Of a stretch of 64,000 nt of DNA, positions 1 to 8,237 are shown piece by piece. The notes beneath the pieces were generated by a model that saw only the letters and a program-made list of their open reading frames with translations, was not told the origin of the DNA and made no database searches. The DNA comes from G051132615 sp051132615 (GTDB lineage Bacteria > Pseudomonadota > Gammaproteobacteria > Burkholderiales > Neisseriaceae): assembly GCF_051132615.1 (NCBI RefSeq), contig NZ_CP152375.1, positions 1,798,001 to 1,862,000 on the forward strand, read 5' to 3'. The position numbers were made by a program, and so were the translations under genes. Every line of letters starts with the position of its first letter. The stretch's first letter is position 1.

Positions 1-303
1 TTAAATGAGTCAGGTTTAAAATTGACGATTAATCGTCCTGATTATTTGGTTTCTCATTTAGAGGAAATCAAAATGTCATTGATATCAGATGCCACCAAAA
101 ATGCTTTTGATCGAGCCCTAGAATTTGCCAAAACAGGTAATGCCAAAGTAGGTGTGATGAAAGCTGCAACGCAAGGGGCTTTTTATATCTTACCTCCAGG
201 CGGGAGCGAGAACGATGATTACTATGGTGGGGTTTATGATAAGACCACAATTGATAAAGTTGCTCGTGTTGTTGTGACGATTGATTATTCTATTGAGCAG
301 TAA
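1..303 (+). CDS. SIMPL-domain (DUF541) protein, 3' part only
   Basis: The reading frame is open from the first base of the window, so this is the C-terminal 100 residues of a gene that begins upstream. The tail has the hallmarks of the SIMPL/DUF541 family: an alternating hydrophobic stretch, a Gly-rich region with YYGGVYDKTTIDK, and a closing VARVVVTIDYSIEQ resembling the family's usual SIeK-vrVtv.a.f ending. SIMPL proteins are periplasmic or envelope-associated; their biochemical role is poorly defined. A TTG at 22 is in frame, but I see no reason to treat it as the start. A hairpin follows the stop. Confidence 0.75.
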   Translation, partial: LNESGLKLTINRPDYLVSHLEEIKMSLISDATKNAFDRALEFAKTGNAKVGVMKAATQGAFYILPPGGSENDDYYGGVYDKTTIDKVARVVVTIDYSIEQ

Positions 304-317
304 GAGACTTTGTCTAT

Positions 318-350
318 AAAATCCCAGTTACTTAAGATGATTGGGATTTT
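318..350. terminator. Rho-independent-type terminator after the SIMPL gene
   Basis: A perfect 9-bp stem (AAAATCCCA at 318-326 with TGGGATTTT at 342-350) encloses a 15-nt loop and ends in a T-run. It lies between the rightward SIMPL gene and the leftward small membrane gene, so it may serve both. Confidence 0.6.
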
Positions 351-360
351 ATCGCATACT

Positions 361-591
361 TTAGGCAAAACGTAATTCAGGTTTGAATAATCCCAGAATA
401 AACCAAATAGTTTCAAGCAGCCACGATATTTGGGCAAATAGTTTGATTTGTTCTTCATTCCAACTAAATGGTGCAAACATGAATGCGCCAAACCAAGTAT
501 CATTCAGTTTTTCTGCACCGCCCCAGCTAATAAGCCATTTCCAGAATAAGCTATTGGCAGTAAAAAAAATAATCCAAATGATTAAACTCAT
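361..591 (-). CDS. small hypothetical membrane protein
   Basis: This frame encodes about 76 residues from an ATG at 591; a TTG one codon earlier is also possible. The N-terminus (residues ~1-20) is strongly hydrophobic with many aromatic residues. A second hydrophobic stretch rich in Trp, Leu and Ile lies near residues 55-70, which suggests a two-pass inner-membrane protein. The middle contains WGGAEKLNDTWFGAFMFAP. A purine-rich GGGAAACGG upstream of the ATG could serve as ribosome binding site. I do not recognise the family. It lies downstream of glnS on the same strand, separated by a terminator hairpin, so it probably has its own promoter. Confidence 0.5.
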   Translation of the reverse strand: MSLIIWIIFFTANSLFWKWLISWGGAEKLNDTWFGAFMFAPFSWNEEQIKLFAQISWLLETIWFILGLFKPELRFA

Positions 592-629
592 CAACCGTTT
601 CCCATAAGTTTATTTTGTATGGAAAGCTA

Positions 630-661
630 AGTAGCCAGATAATTGATATTATCTGGCTACT
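630..661 (-). terminator. strong hairpin downstream of glnS
   Basis: A perfect 14-bp stem (630-643 with 648-661) has a 4-nt loop and directly abuts the glnS stop codon. The T-tract on the minus strand is short, so RNA end formation rather than strict intrinsic termination is possible. Confidence 0.6.
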
Positions 662-664
662 TGA

Positions 665-2344
665 TTATTTCCAATTGTCTTTCAAAGAAACCGTTCGATT
701 AAAGACAGGGCTACTTTTTTGATGTTCGTAGCGGTCTGTTACAAAATAACCTAAACGTTCAAACTGGTAGCGTGTTTCTGCTGCCAATTCCCCAGCAATA
801 GGCTCTGCCCATGCTTGGATTTCTTCCAGAGAGTGAGGATTTAAAAACTCAGTAAAGTCTTTATATTGACCATTTTCAGCTCTTATTGCATCAGGGCGAG
901 CCTCCGTAAATAAACGATCATATAGTCTAACGTTTACCGCAACAGCATGCTCAGCTGACAACCAGTGAATCACACCTTTAACTTTTCTGCCTTCTGGTGC
1001 TTTACCTAAAGTATCATGGTCGATACTGCATTTAAGCTCTATCGCTTTTCCCGTGTTGTCTTGTACCACTTGATCACATTTGATTACATAGCCATAACGT
1101 AAACGAACTTCACCATTTAAAGTTAACCGTTGCCAACCTTTGGGTGGATCAAGTGAAAAATCATCTTCTTCAATATAAATTGTTTGTGCTATGGGAATTA
1201 TACGCTCACCAAACTCTGGATGGTGAGGGTGATAGGGGGCAGCGCGAGAACTTGTTTTGCCTTCTTCAAAGTTGGTTAAAGTCACTTTGAGTGGACGCAA
1301 TACTGCCATCATTCTTGGCGCATTGTTTTCCAGATCTTCACGAATAGCGCCTTCAAGCACACTCATGTCAATAATATTTTCGCTTTTTGAAATACCAATT
1401 CGTTTAGCAAAAAGACGCAGCCCCGAAGGGGTATAACCACGGCGGCGCATGCCAGAAATGGTTGGCATACGTGGGTCATCCCAACCAGATACATGGTTTT
1501 GTTGCACCAACTGATTGAGTTTGCGTTTAGACGTGATTGAGTACAATAACTCTAGGCGAGAAAACTCATATTGGCGTGGGCGAGCATGATTGGGTAAATG
1601 GACATTTTCGATGACCCAGTCATATAAAGGGCGATGGTCTTCAAATTCTAATGTACATAAAGAGTGGGTAATATTCTCTAAAGCATCAGAAATGGCATGA
1701 GTATAATCATACATGGGGTAAATACACCATTTATCGCCTGTACGATGGTGATGTGCGCGGCGGATTCTGTAAATAACAGGATCTCTTAAATTTAAATTAC
1801 CTGATGCCATATCGATTTTTAATCGCAGTGTTTTACTGCCATCGGCAAACTCGCCATTTTTCATGCGCTCAAATAAATCTAAATTTTCTTCAATACTGCG
1901 ATCACGATAGGGGCTATTTTTTCCAGGCTCCTTTAAATTTCCACGATATTCACGCATTTGCTCTGCATTTAAGTCACATACAAATGCTTTACCTTCTTTA
2001 ATCAAGGTGATGGCATAGTCAAATAAAGCTTGAAAGTAATTGGATGCAAAGTGTATTTCTTTGTGCCATTCAAATCCTAGCCAATGAACATCTTCTTCTA
2101 TGGCGCGTACATATTCGTCAGATTCTTTTTCTGGGTTGGTATCATCAAAGCGAAGATTGCATGTGCCATCATAAATCGTAGCCAGACCAAAGTTCAGGCA
2201 AATAGATTTTGCATGACCAATATGTAAATAACCATTAGGCTCTGGGGGGAAACGTGTGGCAATTTTTTCGCATACTTTATTTTTTAAGTCTTCTTCAATA
2301 ATCGTACGAATAAAATGATTATCCGCAAATTCGTCTTTATTCAT
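665..2344 (-). CDS. glnS: glutamine--tRNA ligase
   Basis: This 559-residue protein charges tRNA-Gln with glutamine in the cytoplasm. It is a class I aminoacyl-tRNA synthetase: the HIGH signature appears in PPEPNGYLHIGHAKS near residue 40, and the KMSKS-type loop reads TSKRKLNQLV near residue 270. The GlnRS-specific blocks RFDDTNPEKE and GWDDPRMPTISGMRRRG are present, followed by the C-terminal anticodon-binding beta-barrels. Its length matches the family (about 550 residues). It is a monocistronic leftward gene with an ATG start at 2344; a hairpin follows the stop. Having GlnRS means tRNA-Gln can be charged directly. Confidence 0.97.
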   Translation of the reverse strand: MNKDEFADNHFIRTIIEEDLKNKVCEKIATRFPPEPNGYLHIGHAKSICLNFGLATIYDGTCNLRFDDTNPEKESDEYVRAIEEDVHWLGFEWHKEIHFASNYFQALFDYAITLIKEGKAFVCDLNAEQMREYRGNLKEPGKNSPYRDRSIEENLDLFERMKNGEFADGSKTLRLKIDMASGNLNLRDPVIYRIRRAHHHRTGDKWCIYPMYDYTHAISDALENITHSLCTLEFEDHRPLYDWVIENVHLPNHARPRQYEFSRLELLYSITSKRKLNQLVQQNHVSGWDDPRMPTISGMRRRGYTPSGLRLFAKRIGISKSENIIDMSVLEGAIREDLENNAPRMMAVLRPLKVTLTNFEEGKTSSRAAPYHPHHPEFGERIIPIAQTIYIEEDDFSLDPPKGWQRLTLNGEVRLRYGYVIKCDQVVQDNTGKAIELKCSIDHDTLGKAPEGRKVKGVIHWLSAEHAVAVNVRLYDRLFTEARPDAIRAENGQYKDFTEFLNPHSLEEIQAWAEPIAGELAAETRYQFERLGYFVTDRYEHQKSSPVFNRTVSLKDNWK

Positions 2345-2421
2345 AAATATATAATGACCCTGATAATGAACAGATAATTGTAACTGAGATTACAGCTAAA
2401 CGGTATGTTCTTATGTAAAAA

Positions 2422-2446
2422 GGCTACCTGAGTGTATCAGGTAGCC
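2422..2446 (-). terminator. terminator of the upstream amino-acid-binding protein gene
   Basis: A perfect 10-bp stem (GGCTACCTGA / TCAGGTAGCC) with a 5-nt loop is followed on the minus strand by TTTTTA. It lies 15 bp past the stop of the gene at 2462-3346. Confidence 0.8.
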
Positions 2447-2461
2447 AACGAAATAGATCTT

Positions 2462-3346
2462 TCACTGTATGGCAGAAACGTCAGATACCATCGTTTCTTG
2501 ATGAGAAGCTGTTGATGCTGTTTGTGTGTTGTCTTTTTTAGAACCAAAATATTTCCGATAAATTTGATCATATGTGCCATCTTCTTTGATCATTTTTAGC
2601 CCTTTATTAAGGTTATCCTGTATATCTTGACGCCCTTTTTTTATTGCAAAACCATAGAATTCTTGTTCAAATGCTGGATCTGAAATGGTTTTTAATGATA
2701 CTTCAGGATTGTTCTTGATGAAATTTTCGACGACACCAAAATCGCCAATGCAGGCAACAACGCCACCTGCTGCTAACTCTTTTAGTGCCAAAGGCAAACT
2801 TTCAAAACGTTTGATGTGGGTACTGGTTTTCCCTTGAATTTTTTGTGCAGCAATATCACCTGTTGTGCCATTTTGAACAGAAATTACATGATTTTTTAAG
2901 TCATCCAAAGTAGTGATGTCTGTATTGTTGCTTTTAAGAGCGATCAGTTGGCTGGCTTCGAAATAAGGATCAGAAAAATCCATGGATTTTTTGCGCTCAT
3001 CTGTGATGGTGACACTAGAGGATACAATATCACTATCCCCTTGCTCGAGTGTATTGAAAATACCTTCCCAGGCAGTGTTGATGTATTTTACTTTAAAACC
3101 CGCTTTTTGCGCCATTGCTGAAAGAATATCGACACTAAAGCCGACTATTTCACCATTTTCTGTTTGTGATTCAAAAGGGGCATAATTGGCGTCAATGGCT
3201 ACTTTATATTCAATCACATTATGGGTTAAGTCAGATGCGCTTGTCTTAGTTTGATCATCTGTGGTTGATTTTTGGCAGGCCGTTAATGCCAGTAAACTTA
3301 ATGCAAATAAAGAGGCCATAAGCCATTTTCTTTGTTTCAACAGCAT
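2462..3346 (-). CDS. amino-acid ABC transporter substrate-binding lipoprotein (copy A)
   Basis: This 294-residue periplasmic solute-binding protein (SBP_bac_3 family) is a likely receptor for a polar amino acid or related compound. The N-terminus is a lipoprotein signal: Lys/Arg, a hydrophobic core, then the lipobox LTAC with Cys24 as the lipidation site. The mature part shows the family's YKVAIDANYAPFES, GEIVGFSVDILSAMA and DFSDPYFEASQ blocks, and ends in a low-complexity tail. The start at 3346 has AGGAAG upstream. It is a close paralogue of the next gene (3420-4283). No permease or ATPase gene lies nearby, so the partner ABC components must be elsewhere, possibly shared by both. The ligand cannot be read from the sequence. 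Confidence 0.9.
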   Translation of the reverse strand: MLLKQRKWLMASLFALSLLALTACQKSTTDDQTKTSASDLTHNVIEYKVAIDANYAPFESQTENGEIVGFSVDILSAMAQKAGFKVKYINTAWEGIFNTLEQGDSDIVSSSVTITDERKKSMDFSDPYFEASQLIALKSNNTDITTLDDLKNHVISVQNGTTGDIAAQKIQGKTSTHIKRFESLPLALKELAAGGVVACIGDFGVVENFIKNNPEVSLKTISDPAFEQEFYGFAIKKGRQDIQDNLNKGLKMIKEDGTYDQIYRKYFGSKKDNTQTASTASHQETMVSDVSAIQ

Positions 3347-3390
3347 GTGCTTCCTTTTGTGATTAATTATTGATGAAATACATTTGGATC

Positions 3391-3412
3391 AAGCGGTACA
3401 ATTGTACCGCTT
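3391..3412 (-). terminator. 22-bp perfect palindrome after copy B
   Basis: AAGCGGTACA followed by ATTGTACCGCTT forms a perfect 22-bp palindrome, a hairpin of about 9 bp with a 4-nt loop. It lies 8 bp after the stop of the 3420-4283 gene. The T-run on the minus strand is weak. It could be a terminator or a protein-binding dyad in front of copy A. Confidence 0.5.
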
Positions 3413-3419
3413 CATTTGT

Positions 3420-4283
3420 TTATTGCGTATCTAAGACAGCAGAGGCTGCTTGAGCAGAAGGTGCTGTGGCTTTTTTCTCGCCGAAATATTTCTTATAAAT
3501 TTCATCGTAAGTGCCATCGTCATGAATTATTTTTAGGCCTTCGTTGATTTTTGCCACTAAGTCAGGGCGTCCTTTCTTAACCGCAAAACCATAAAACTCT
3601 TTTTCAAAAGTATTGTCCATCATGGTTTTTAAATGGATATCTGGGTTATTTTTAACAAAATTTTCCATCACCCCAAAGTCTCCAATCGAGGCTTCTACAC
3701 CACCTGCTGCGACTTCTTTTAGCGCCAAAGGCATACTTTCAAAGCGTTTGATATTGGTGCTGGTTTTCCCTTGTAATTTTTGAATCACAATGTCACCTGT
3801 TGTGCCATTTTGCACAGAAACCGTTTTGTCTTTTAAGTCATTAAAAGAGTGTACGCTTGTATTGTCATCTTTAATGGCAATCAGCTGTGTGGCTTCAAAA
3901 TAAGGATCAGAAAAATCCATGGTTTGTTTGCGCTCATCTGTGATTGTCACACTGGCTGCGACAATATCAATATCACCTTGATCCAAAGAATTGAATATAC
4001 CTTCCCAAGATTTTTGTACCATTTTGATATTAAAGCCTGCTTTTTGTCCTGCGGCTTCTAACACTTCAATTGAAAACCCCGTTAATTTGCCATCTGTGTC
4101 TTGGAATTCAAATGGGGCATAAGCTGCGTCAGTGGCCGCTTTAAATTCAATAGTTGTATTGGTCGCTGTCGGTTCACTTGCGCCACTGTTGGCATTTTGT
4201 GTGGTTTCAGATTTTTGACAAGCATTTAAGGCAAGAAGACTGGCCAGTATGATTGGTGCCAACCATTTTTTTTGAGTCAACAT
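3420..4283 (-). CDS. amino-acid ABC transporter substrate-binding lipoprotein (copy B)
   Basis: This 287-residue SBP_bac_3-family lipoprotein is paralogous to the gene at 2462-3346. The signal ends in the lipobox LNAC (Cys22). The blocks FKAATDAAYAPFEFQD, GKLTGFSIEVLEAAGQ and DFSDPYFEATQ and the C-terminal DDGTYDEIYKKYFG follow the family pattern; the same order and most residues are shared with copy A. The ATG at 4283 has AGGA upstream. The two genes point the same way, with a palindrome between them. They most likely arose by tandem duplication and then diverged in ligand preference. Membrane components of the transporter are not in this window. Confidence 0.9.
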   Translation of the reverse strand: MLTQKKWLAPIILASLLALNACQKSETTQNANSGASEPTATNTTIEFKAATDAAYAPFEFQDTDGKLTGFSIEVLEAAGQKAGFNIKMVQKSWEGIFNSLDQGDIDIVAASVTITDERKQTMDFSDPYFEATQLIAIKDDNTSVHSFNDLKDKTVSVQNGTTGDIVIQKLQGKTSTNIKRFESMPLALKEVAAGGVEASIGDFGVMENFVKNNPDIHLKTMMDNTFEKEFYGFAVKKGRPDLVAKINEGLKIIHDDGTYDEIYKKYFGEKKATAPSAQAASAVLDTQ

Positions 4284-4314
4284 AATTGTGTCCTATCCGT
4301 GATTAAATTAAGTT

Positions 4315-4665
4315 TTATTTTGTTTTGGCAATAATTTTAATTTCTAATTTCCATTCGGGTTTTGCCAAGTTGGCTTGTACACAGGCTCGGCAAGGTGCAT
4401 ATCCTTCTGGTAACCACCTATCCCATACTTCATTCATCTCATCATAATCAATAAAATCTTTTAGGAAAATAGTCGCATCAATTAATCGAGTCTTATCTGA
4501 ACCCAAATCATGTAAAAGTGTATCGATCTGTGCCAATACATTGGCTGTTTGTGCCTTGATATCATCATGGATATTAGTGGGAACTTGACCAGATAAGAAG
4601 ATAAGGTCTGAGCTAATCACAGCTTCAGAAAAACGAGTTTCAGTTAAATGGCGTTTTATAGTCAT
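4315..4665 (-). CDS. RidA/YjgF family protein
   Basis: This 116-residue protein belongs to the RidA/YER057c/UK114 superfamily, whose members hydrolyse reactive enamine/imine intermediates made by PLP enzymes or have related deaminase activities. The frame shows FLSGQVP, QTANVLAQIDTLLHDLG, and a C-terminal block with APCRACVQANLAKPEWKLEI. The Arg in that block aligns with the catalytic arginine of RidA proteins. It lacks the exact signatures of the archetypal RidA subfamily, so the substrate is uncertain. The ATG at 4665 has AAGGA upstream. It sits 31 bp upstream of copy B of the binding proteins and may be co-transcribed with them, which would fit a role in amino-acid metabolism. Confidence 0.88.
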   Translation of the reverse strand: MTIKRHLTETRFSEAVISSDLIFLSGQVPTNIHDDIKAQTANVLAQIDTLLHDLGSDKTRLIDATIFLKDFIDYDEMNEVWDRWLPEGYAPCRACVQANLAKPEWKLEIKIIAKTK

Positions 4666-4795
4666 AACTGTCCTTTAAGTTGGGGAATATAAGAAAAGTA
4701 TTGAGCAAATCATTATAAAGCAATTATTGTTAAAAAAGGGGTGTTGTGCTTAAGATTTTTTGAGTAAAAATATTCATCAGAACAAGAAGTATATA

Positions 4796-4830
4796 AAAAA
4801 AGCAGCTGACACAAATCAGCTGCTTTTGTT
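4796..4830. terminator. bidirectional terminator after groEL
   Basis: AGCAGCTGA (4801-4809) pairs with TCAGCTGCT (4816-4824) across a 6-nt loop. It has T-runs on both strands: TTTTGTTTTTT to the right and a six-T run on the minus strand. It ends the groES-groEL transcript. Confidence 0.85.
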
Positions 4831-4847
4831 TTTTGATGGGATCGGAT

Positions 4848-6491
4848 TTACATCATGCCGCCCATACCACCCATACCGCCCATGCCACTCATGTCTGGCA
4901 TTGCTGGTTTGTCTTCTGGAATTTCCGCAATCATGCAGTCAGTTGTTAACATTAAGCCTGCAACAGAAGCGGCAAATTGAAGAGCAGAGCGAGTGACTTT
5001 AGCTGGATCCAATACACCCATTTCAATCATATCGCCATATTCGCCTGTTCCAGCATTGAAACCGAAGTTGTCTTTACCTTCTAAAATTTTATTGACCACA
5101 ACGCTAGGCTCATCGCCTGCATTAGCAATAATTTGACGTAAAGGCGCTTCAATTGCCGCTAAAACAATGCGTGCACCAGCTTCTTGATCTGAATTGGTGT
5201 AGTCAATTTTGCCTAAGTTTGTGCGTGCACGAAGCAATGCAACACCACCACCTGCAACAATACCTTCTTCAACTGCTGCACGGGTTGCATGTAAAGCATC
5301 TTCTACGCGTGCTTTTTTCTCTTTCATCTCAACTTCAGTTGCTGCGCCTACTTTAATCACTGCAACACCGCCTGCTAATTTAGCAACACGTTCTTGTAGT
5401 TTCTCTTTATCATAGTCGCTTGTTGCCACTTCAATTTGTTGACGAATTTCAGCAACGCGGTTTTGAATGGCAGCAGAATCCCCTGCACCATCAATTACGG
5501 TGGTGTTTTCTTTACCAATTTCAACACGTTTTGCTTGACCTAAGTCTTCTAAAGTCGCTTTTTCTAAACTTAAACCAACTTCTTCAGAAATAACAGTACC
5601 ACCAGTCAAAATAGCAATATCTTCTAACATTGCTTTACGGCGATCGCCAAAACCAGGTGCTTTAACCGCAACGGTTTTTAAAATACCACGGATATTATTA
5701 ACCACTAAAGTCGCTAATGCTTCGCCTTCCACATCTTCTGCAATAATCAGTAAAGGACGGCTAGATTTGGCCACTTGTTCCAAAACAGGCAGTAAGTCAC
5801 GAATGTTGCTGATTTTTTTGTCAAAAAGCAAAATGAATGGGTTGTCCATTCCAGCAATTTGCTTTTCTGGTTCGTTAATAAAGTAAGGAGATAAGTAACC
5901 ACGATCAAATTGCATACCTTCTACAACATCTAATTCGTTGTTTAAAGATTTGCCATCTTCAACAGTGATCACCCCTTCTTTGCCTACTTTATCCATTGCG
6001 TCTGCAATAATTTTGCCAATGTCTTCATCAGAGTTTGCAGAAATAGAACCTACTTGAGCAATTTCTTTTGATGTTGTACAAGGTTTAGAGATTTTGCTTA
6101 ACTCTTCTACCAAGCCAATAACTGTTTTATCGATCCCACGTTTTAAATCTGTTGGGTTCATGCCAGTTGCGACAAATTTCATACCTTCTTTAACAATAGC
6201 TTGAGCCAAAACGGTTGCTGTTGTTGTACCATCACCTGCTTCATCCGCAGTTTTTGAGGCAACTTCTTTCACCATTTGTGCGCCCATATTTTCAAAGCGG
6301 TCTTTAAGTTCAATTTCTTTAGCAACAGACACGCCATCTTTAGTGATGGTTGGCGCACCGTAAGAGCGCTCTAATACAACGTTACGACCTTTAGGGCCTA
6401 ATGTTACTTTTACTGCATCAGCCAGTGTGTTGACACCGTTAACCATTTTTTGTCGCACGTTATTGCCAAATTGTACGTCTTTAGCTGCCAT
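4848..6491 (-). CDS. groEL: chaperonin GroEL (60 kDa)
   Basis: This 547-residue chaperonin forms the double heptameric folding cage with GroES. It has the standard N-terminus MAAKDVQFGNNVRQKM, the nucleotide-binding blocks VTLGPKGRNV and AGDGTTTATVLAQ, and the C-terminal Gly-Gly-Met repeat tail (GGMGGMGGMGGMM). Its length matches the family. The start at 6491 is preceded by CAGGAGAC. It lies 49 bp downstream of groES in the same transcript, and a bidirectional terminator follows. Transcription is likely heat-induced (see the promoter upstream of groES). Confidence 0.99.
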   Translation of the reverse strand: MAAKDVQFGNNVRQKMVNGVNTLADAVKVTLGPKGRNVVLERSYGAPTITKDGVSVAKEIELKDRFENMGAQMVKEVASKTADEAGDGTTTATVLAQAIVKEGMKFVATGMNPTDLKRGIDKTVIGLVEELSKISKPCTTSKEIAQVGSISANSDEDIGKIIADAMDKVGKEGVITVEDGKSLNNELDVVEGMQFDRGYLSPYFINEPEKQIAGMDNPFILLFDKKISNIRDLLPVLEQVAKSSRPLLIIAEDVEGEALATLVVNNIRGILKTVAVKAPGFGDRRKAMLEDIAILTGGTVISEEVGLSLEKATLEDLGQAKRVEIGKENTTVIDGAGDSAAIQNRVAEIRQQIEVATSDYDKEKLQERVAKLAGGVAVIKVGAATEVEMKEKKARVEDALHATRAAVEEGIVAGGGVALLRARTNLGKIDYTNSDQEAGARIVLAAIEAPLRQIIANAGDEPSVVVNKILEGKDNFGFNAGTGEYGDMIEMGVLDPAKVTRSALQFAASVAGLMLTTDCMIAEIPEDKPAMPDMSGMGGMGGMGGMM

Positions 6492-6540
6492 GTTTTTGTC
6501 TCCTGAATTTTAGAATATTTCTTTAAATCTTTGTGTTTGT

Positions 6541-6828
6541 TTATTCAACAATACCCATGATGTCTTCTTCACGCATAACCATCACTTCTTCACCATCAAC
6601 TTTAACGGTTTGGCCTGCGTATTTACCAAAAATTACTTTATTTCCTACTTGTACATCTAATGGACGACGTTCACCATTCTCAAGTATTTTGCCATTACCT
6701 ACAGCCATCACTTCACCCATGTCTGGTTTTTCTGCTGCTGCACCTGGTAATACAATGCCTGAAGCTGTTTTTTCTTCTGCTTCTAAACGTTTTACGACCA
6801 CGCGGTCATGTAAAGGACGAATAGCCAT
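6541..6828 (-). CDS. groES: co-chaperonin GroES (10 kDa)
   Basis: This 95-residue co-chaperonin caps the GroEL ring. It starts at the ATG at 6828 (MAIRPLHDRVVVKR), preceded by GGAGAG; the frame is open 13 codons further up, but that extension is unlike GroES and lacks conservation. The mobile-loop region with TASGIVLPGAAAEKP and the C-terminal GEEVMVMREEDIMGIVE are typical. It is first gene of the groES-groEL operon. The leader between the candidate heat-shock promoter and this start contains two terminator-like hairpins. Confidence 0.98.
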   Translation of the reverse strand: MAIRPLHDRVVVKRLEAEEKTASGIVLPGAAAEKPDMGEVMAVGNGKILENGERRPLDVQVGNKVIFGKYAGQTVKVDGEEVMVMREEDIMGIVE

Positions 6829-6854
6829 ATATACTCTCTCCATTAAATTATCTA

Positions 6855-6880
6855 AAAAATGAAGCACTTTTCTAGGTGCT
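6855..6880 (-). other. leader hairpin 2 upstream of groES
   Basis: On the minus strand AAGCAC and GTGCTT (6-bp stem, about 8-nt loop) are followed by CATTTTTTAG. It looks like a weak intrinsic terminator or a 5'-UTR structure just ahead of the groES ribosome binding site. Confidence 0.45.
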
Positions 6881-6891
6881 TAGGTATTAAT

Positions 6892-6914
6892 AAAAACGAG
6901 CAATAAATTGCTCA
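6892..6914 (-). terminator. leader hairpin 1, terminator-like, upstream of groES
   Basis: GAGCAA and TTGCTC (6-7 bp stem) are followed on the minus strand by GTTTTTATT. The simple reading is the terminator of the WecA-like gene. However, the candidate sigma-32 promoter lies upstream of it, so the groES transcript would have to pass through it. Confidence 0.5.
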
Positions 6915-6933
6915 GAATTAAATGATGTTTACA

Positions 6934-6961
6934 AGATGTGGGTAAATAGTTGAGTTTCAAG
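6934..6961 (-). promoter_or_regulatory. candidate sigma-32 heat-shock promoter for groES-groEL
   Basis: On the minus strand CTTGAAA (6961-6955) is followed after about 13 bases by CCCACATCT (6942-6934). This resembles the sigma-32 consensus CTTGAA-(13-14)-CCCCATNT seen at groE in other Proteobacteria. It lies about 105 bp upstream of the groES start. Assignment is by eye. Confidence 0.6.
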
Positions 6962-6975
6962 AGTGCGATATAAAA

Positions 6976-8070
6976 TTATTTTTTTCTGATGATCAACCAC
7001 TTAGGGGTTTTGAAACGAATCAGCATCATATAAATCCATATATAACCCATGACAAACAAACAGCAAAATAAAATCAATATGGGCGTATTATCCCAGAATA
7101 AACAGGCAGGAACCACCGATAAACTTGCTAAAGCCCAAAGATAAGGGGAGGTTAAACTATTGCGCTCCAGCATATCTTTTGTTTCCTTCGAACCAATTGC
7201 CCAGCGAACCAGTCGTTTATACACCAACATATGTAAATGCAGACCATCTGGTAAACCGGGCGACATTTTGCGGATAAATTTCTTACGGTAAATGGAAAAT
7301 AGCGTTTCCATAACTGGATAAATGACCAATAACATTGGAAACCAAGGGGATACTTTTTCGTGAGACATAACCAGTAAAACGGAAATTTCTGCAACTAAAA
7401 AGCCCACTAAGTAAGCGCCCCCATCGCCAAAAAAGATTAAACCTCTAGGATAATTGAGTACAAAAAATCCCCCAATGGCACCAACCAGCCCAAGAGAAAC
7501 ACCACATAAAATAGAATCATTTACTTTATAGGCAACATAGGCTAAGGCTAAAAAGATTAACATTGCCACCATACTGGCAAGCCCATTGTAGCCATCAATA
7601 ATATTAAGTGCATGGGCAATGCCACCAACAGCGACGATAGTCAGGATTAAAGAAAACGCCCAGTATTGGTGTAAAACATAATCAATACCGGGTAAGCTTA
7701 AACGGGACAAGCCTGCATTGAGCAACCAAAAACCTAAAGCTGCGGCAACAAATGTGGCCAATAGCCGTGGCATAGGCCCTACTTTTTTGGTTAAATCTTC
7801 AATTAAACCAGCAAAAAAAGCAGGTAAGGCAGAAAGAAGCAATAGCCATACGGCTATATTGTGCCATTTGAGCATGGCGCAAATTAAAGTGGCAATAAAA
7901 CCAATGATGACAGGAACGCCGCCAATTCTTGGTACAGGGGTAGTGTGGAACTTTTGTACGCCTGTTACATCCTGATCCATGGAAAAACGGCCATGTACGT
8001 GTTTAAATCGTACCAATAAAATGGCACAACTGATTGAGGCAAAAAAAGCAATAATTAAAATAAGAAGCAT
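6976..8070 (-). CDS. WecA/MraY-type phospho-sugar transferase (glycosyltransferase family 4)
   Basis: This 364-residue polytopic inner-membrane protein would transfer a sugar-1-phosphate from a UDP-sugar to undecaprenyl phosphate, the first step of an O-antigen-like, capsule or glycan pathway. Family motifs are visible: HTTPVPRIGG early on, GLIEDLTKKVG with the first acidic pair, NIIDGYNGLASM, FFGDGGAYLVGF, and a C-terminal GLPDGLHLHMLVYKRL matching the cytoplasmic His loop. It has about ten hydrophobic segments. The HLHML loop and sequence are closer to WecA/WbpL-type enzymes than to MraY, which would also sit in a cell-wall cluster. I see no clear Shine-Dalgarno before the ATG at 8070. The sugar donor is unknown. 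Confidence 0.85.
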   Translation of the reverse strand: MLLILIIAFFASISCAILLVRFKHVHGRFSMDQDVTGVQKFHTTPVPRIGGVPVIIGFIATLICAMLKWHNIAVWLLLLSALPAFFAGLIEDLTKKVGPMPRLLATFVAAALGFWLLNAGLSRLSLPGIDYVLHQYWAFSLILTIVAVGGIAHALNIIDGYNGLASMVAMLIFLALAYVAYKVNDSILCGVSLGLVGAIGGFFVLNYPRGLIFFGDGGAYLVGFLVAEISVLLVMSHEKVSPWFPMLLVIYPVMETLFSIYRKKFIRKMSPGLPDGLHLHMLVYKRLVRWAIGSKETKDMLERNSLTSPYLWALASLSVVPACLFWDNTPILILFCCLFVMGYIWIYMMLIRFKTPKWLIIRKK

Positions 8071-8237
8071 AACAATTAAGGGTAAATTTTATTTATATTT
8101 CGTGTGTTAATTTGGGGTTAAATTTTTTGGCGTAGTCGTGATTACCCGCCATCATAATTGATGACCTATTTTTTGTCTTTTGTTTACAGCGTAATTTATG
8201 TTTTTCTTTATCAAGTGTTGTTTTCTTATGATAGGGT

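Noticed and set aside
1804..2001. Forward frame inside glnS, and similar antisense frames inside groEL, rpoB, rpoC, topA and the autotransporter
   Set aside because: They are shadows of strongly supported genes, with no ribosome site or recognisable domain.
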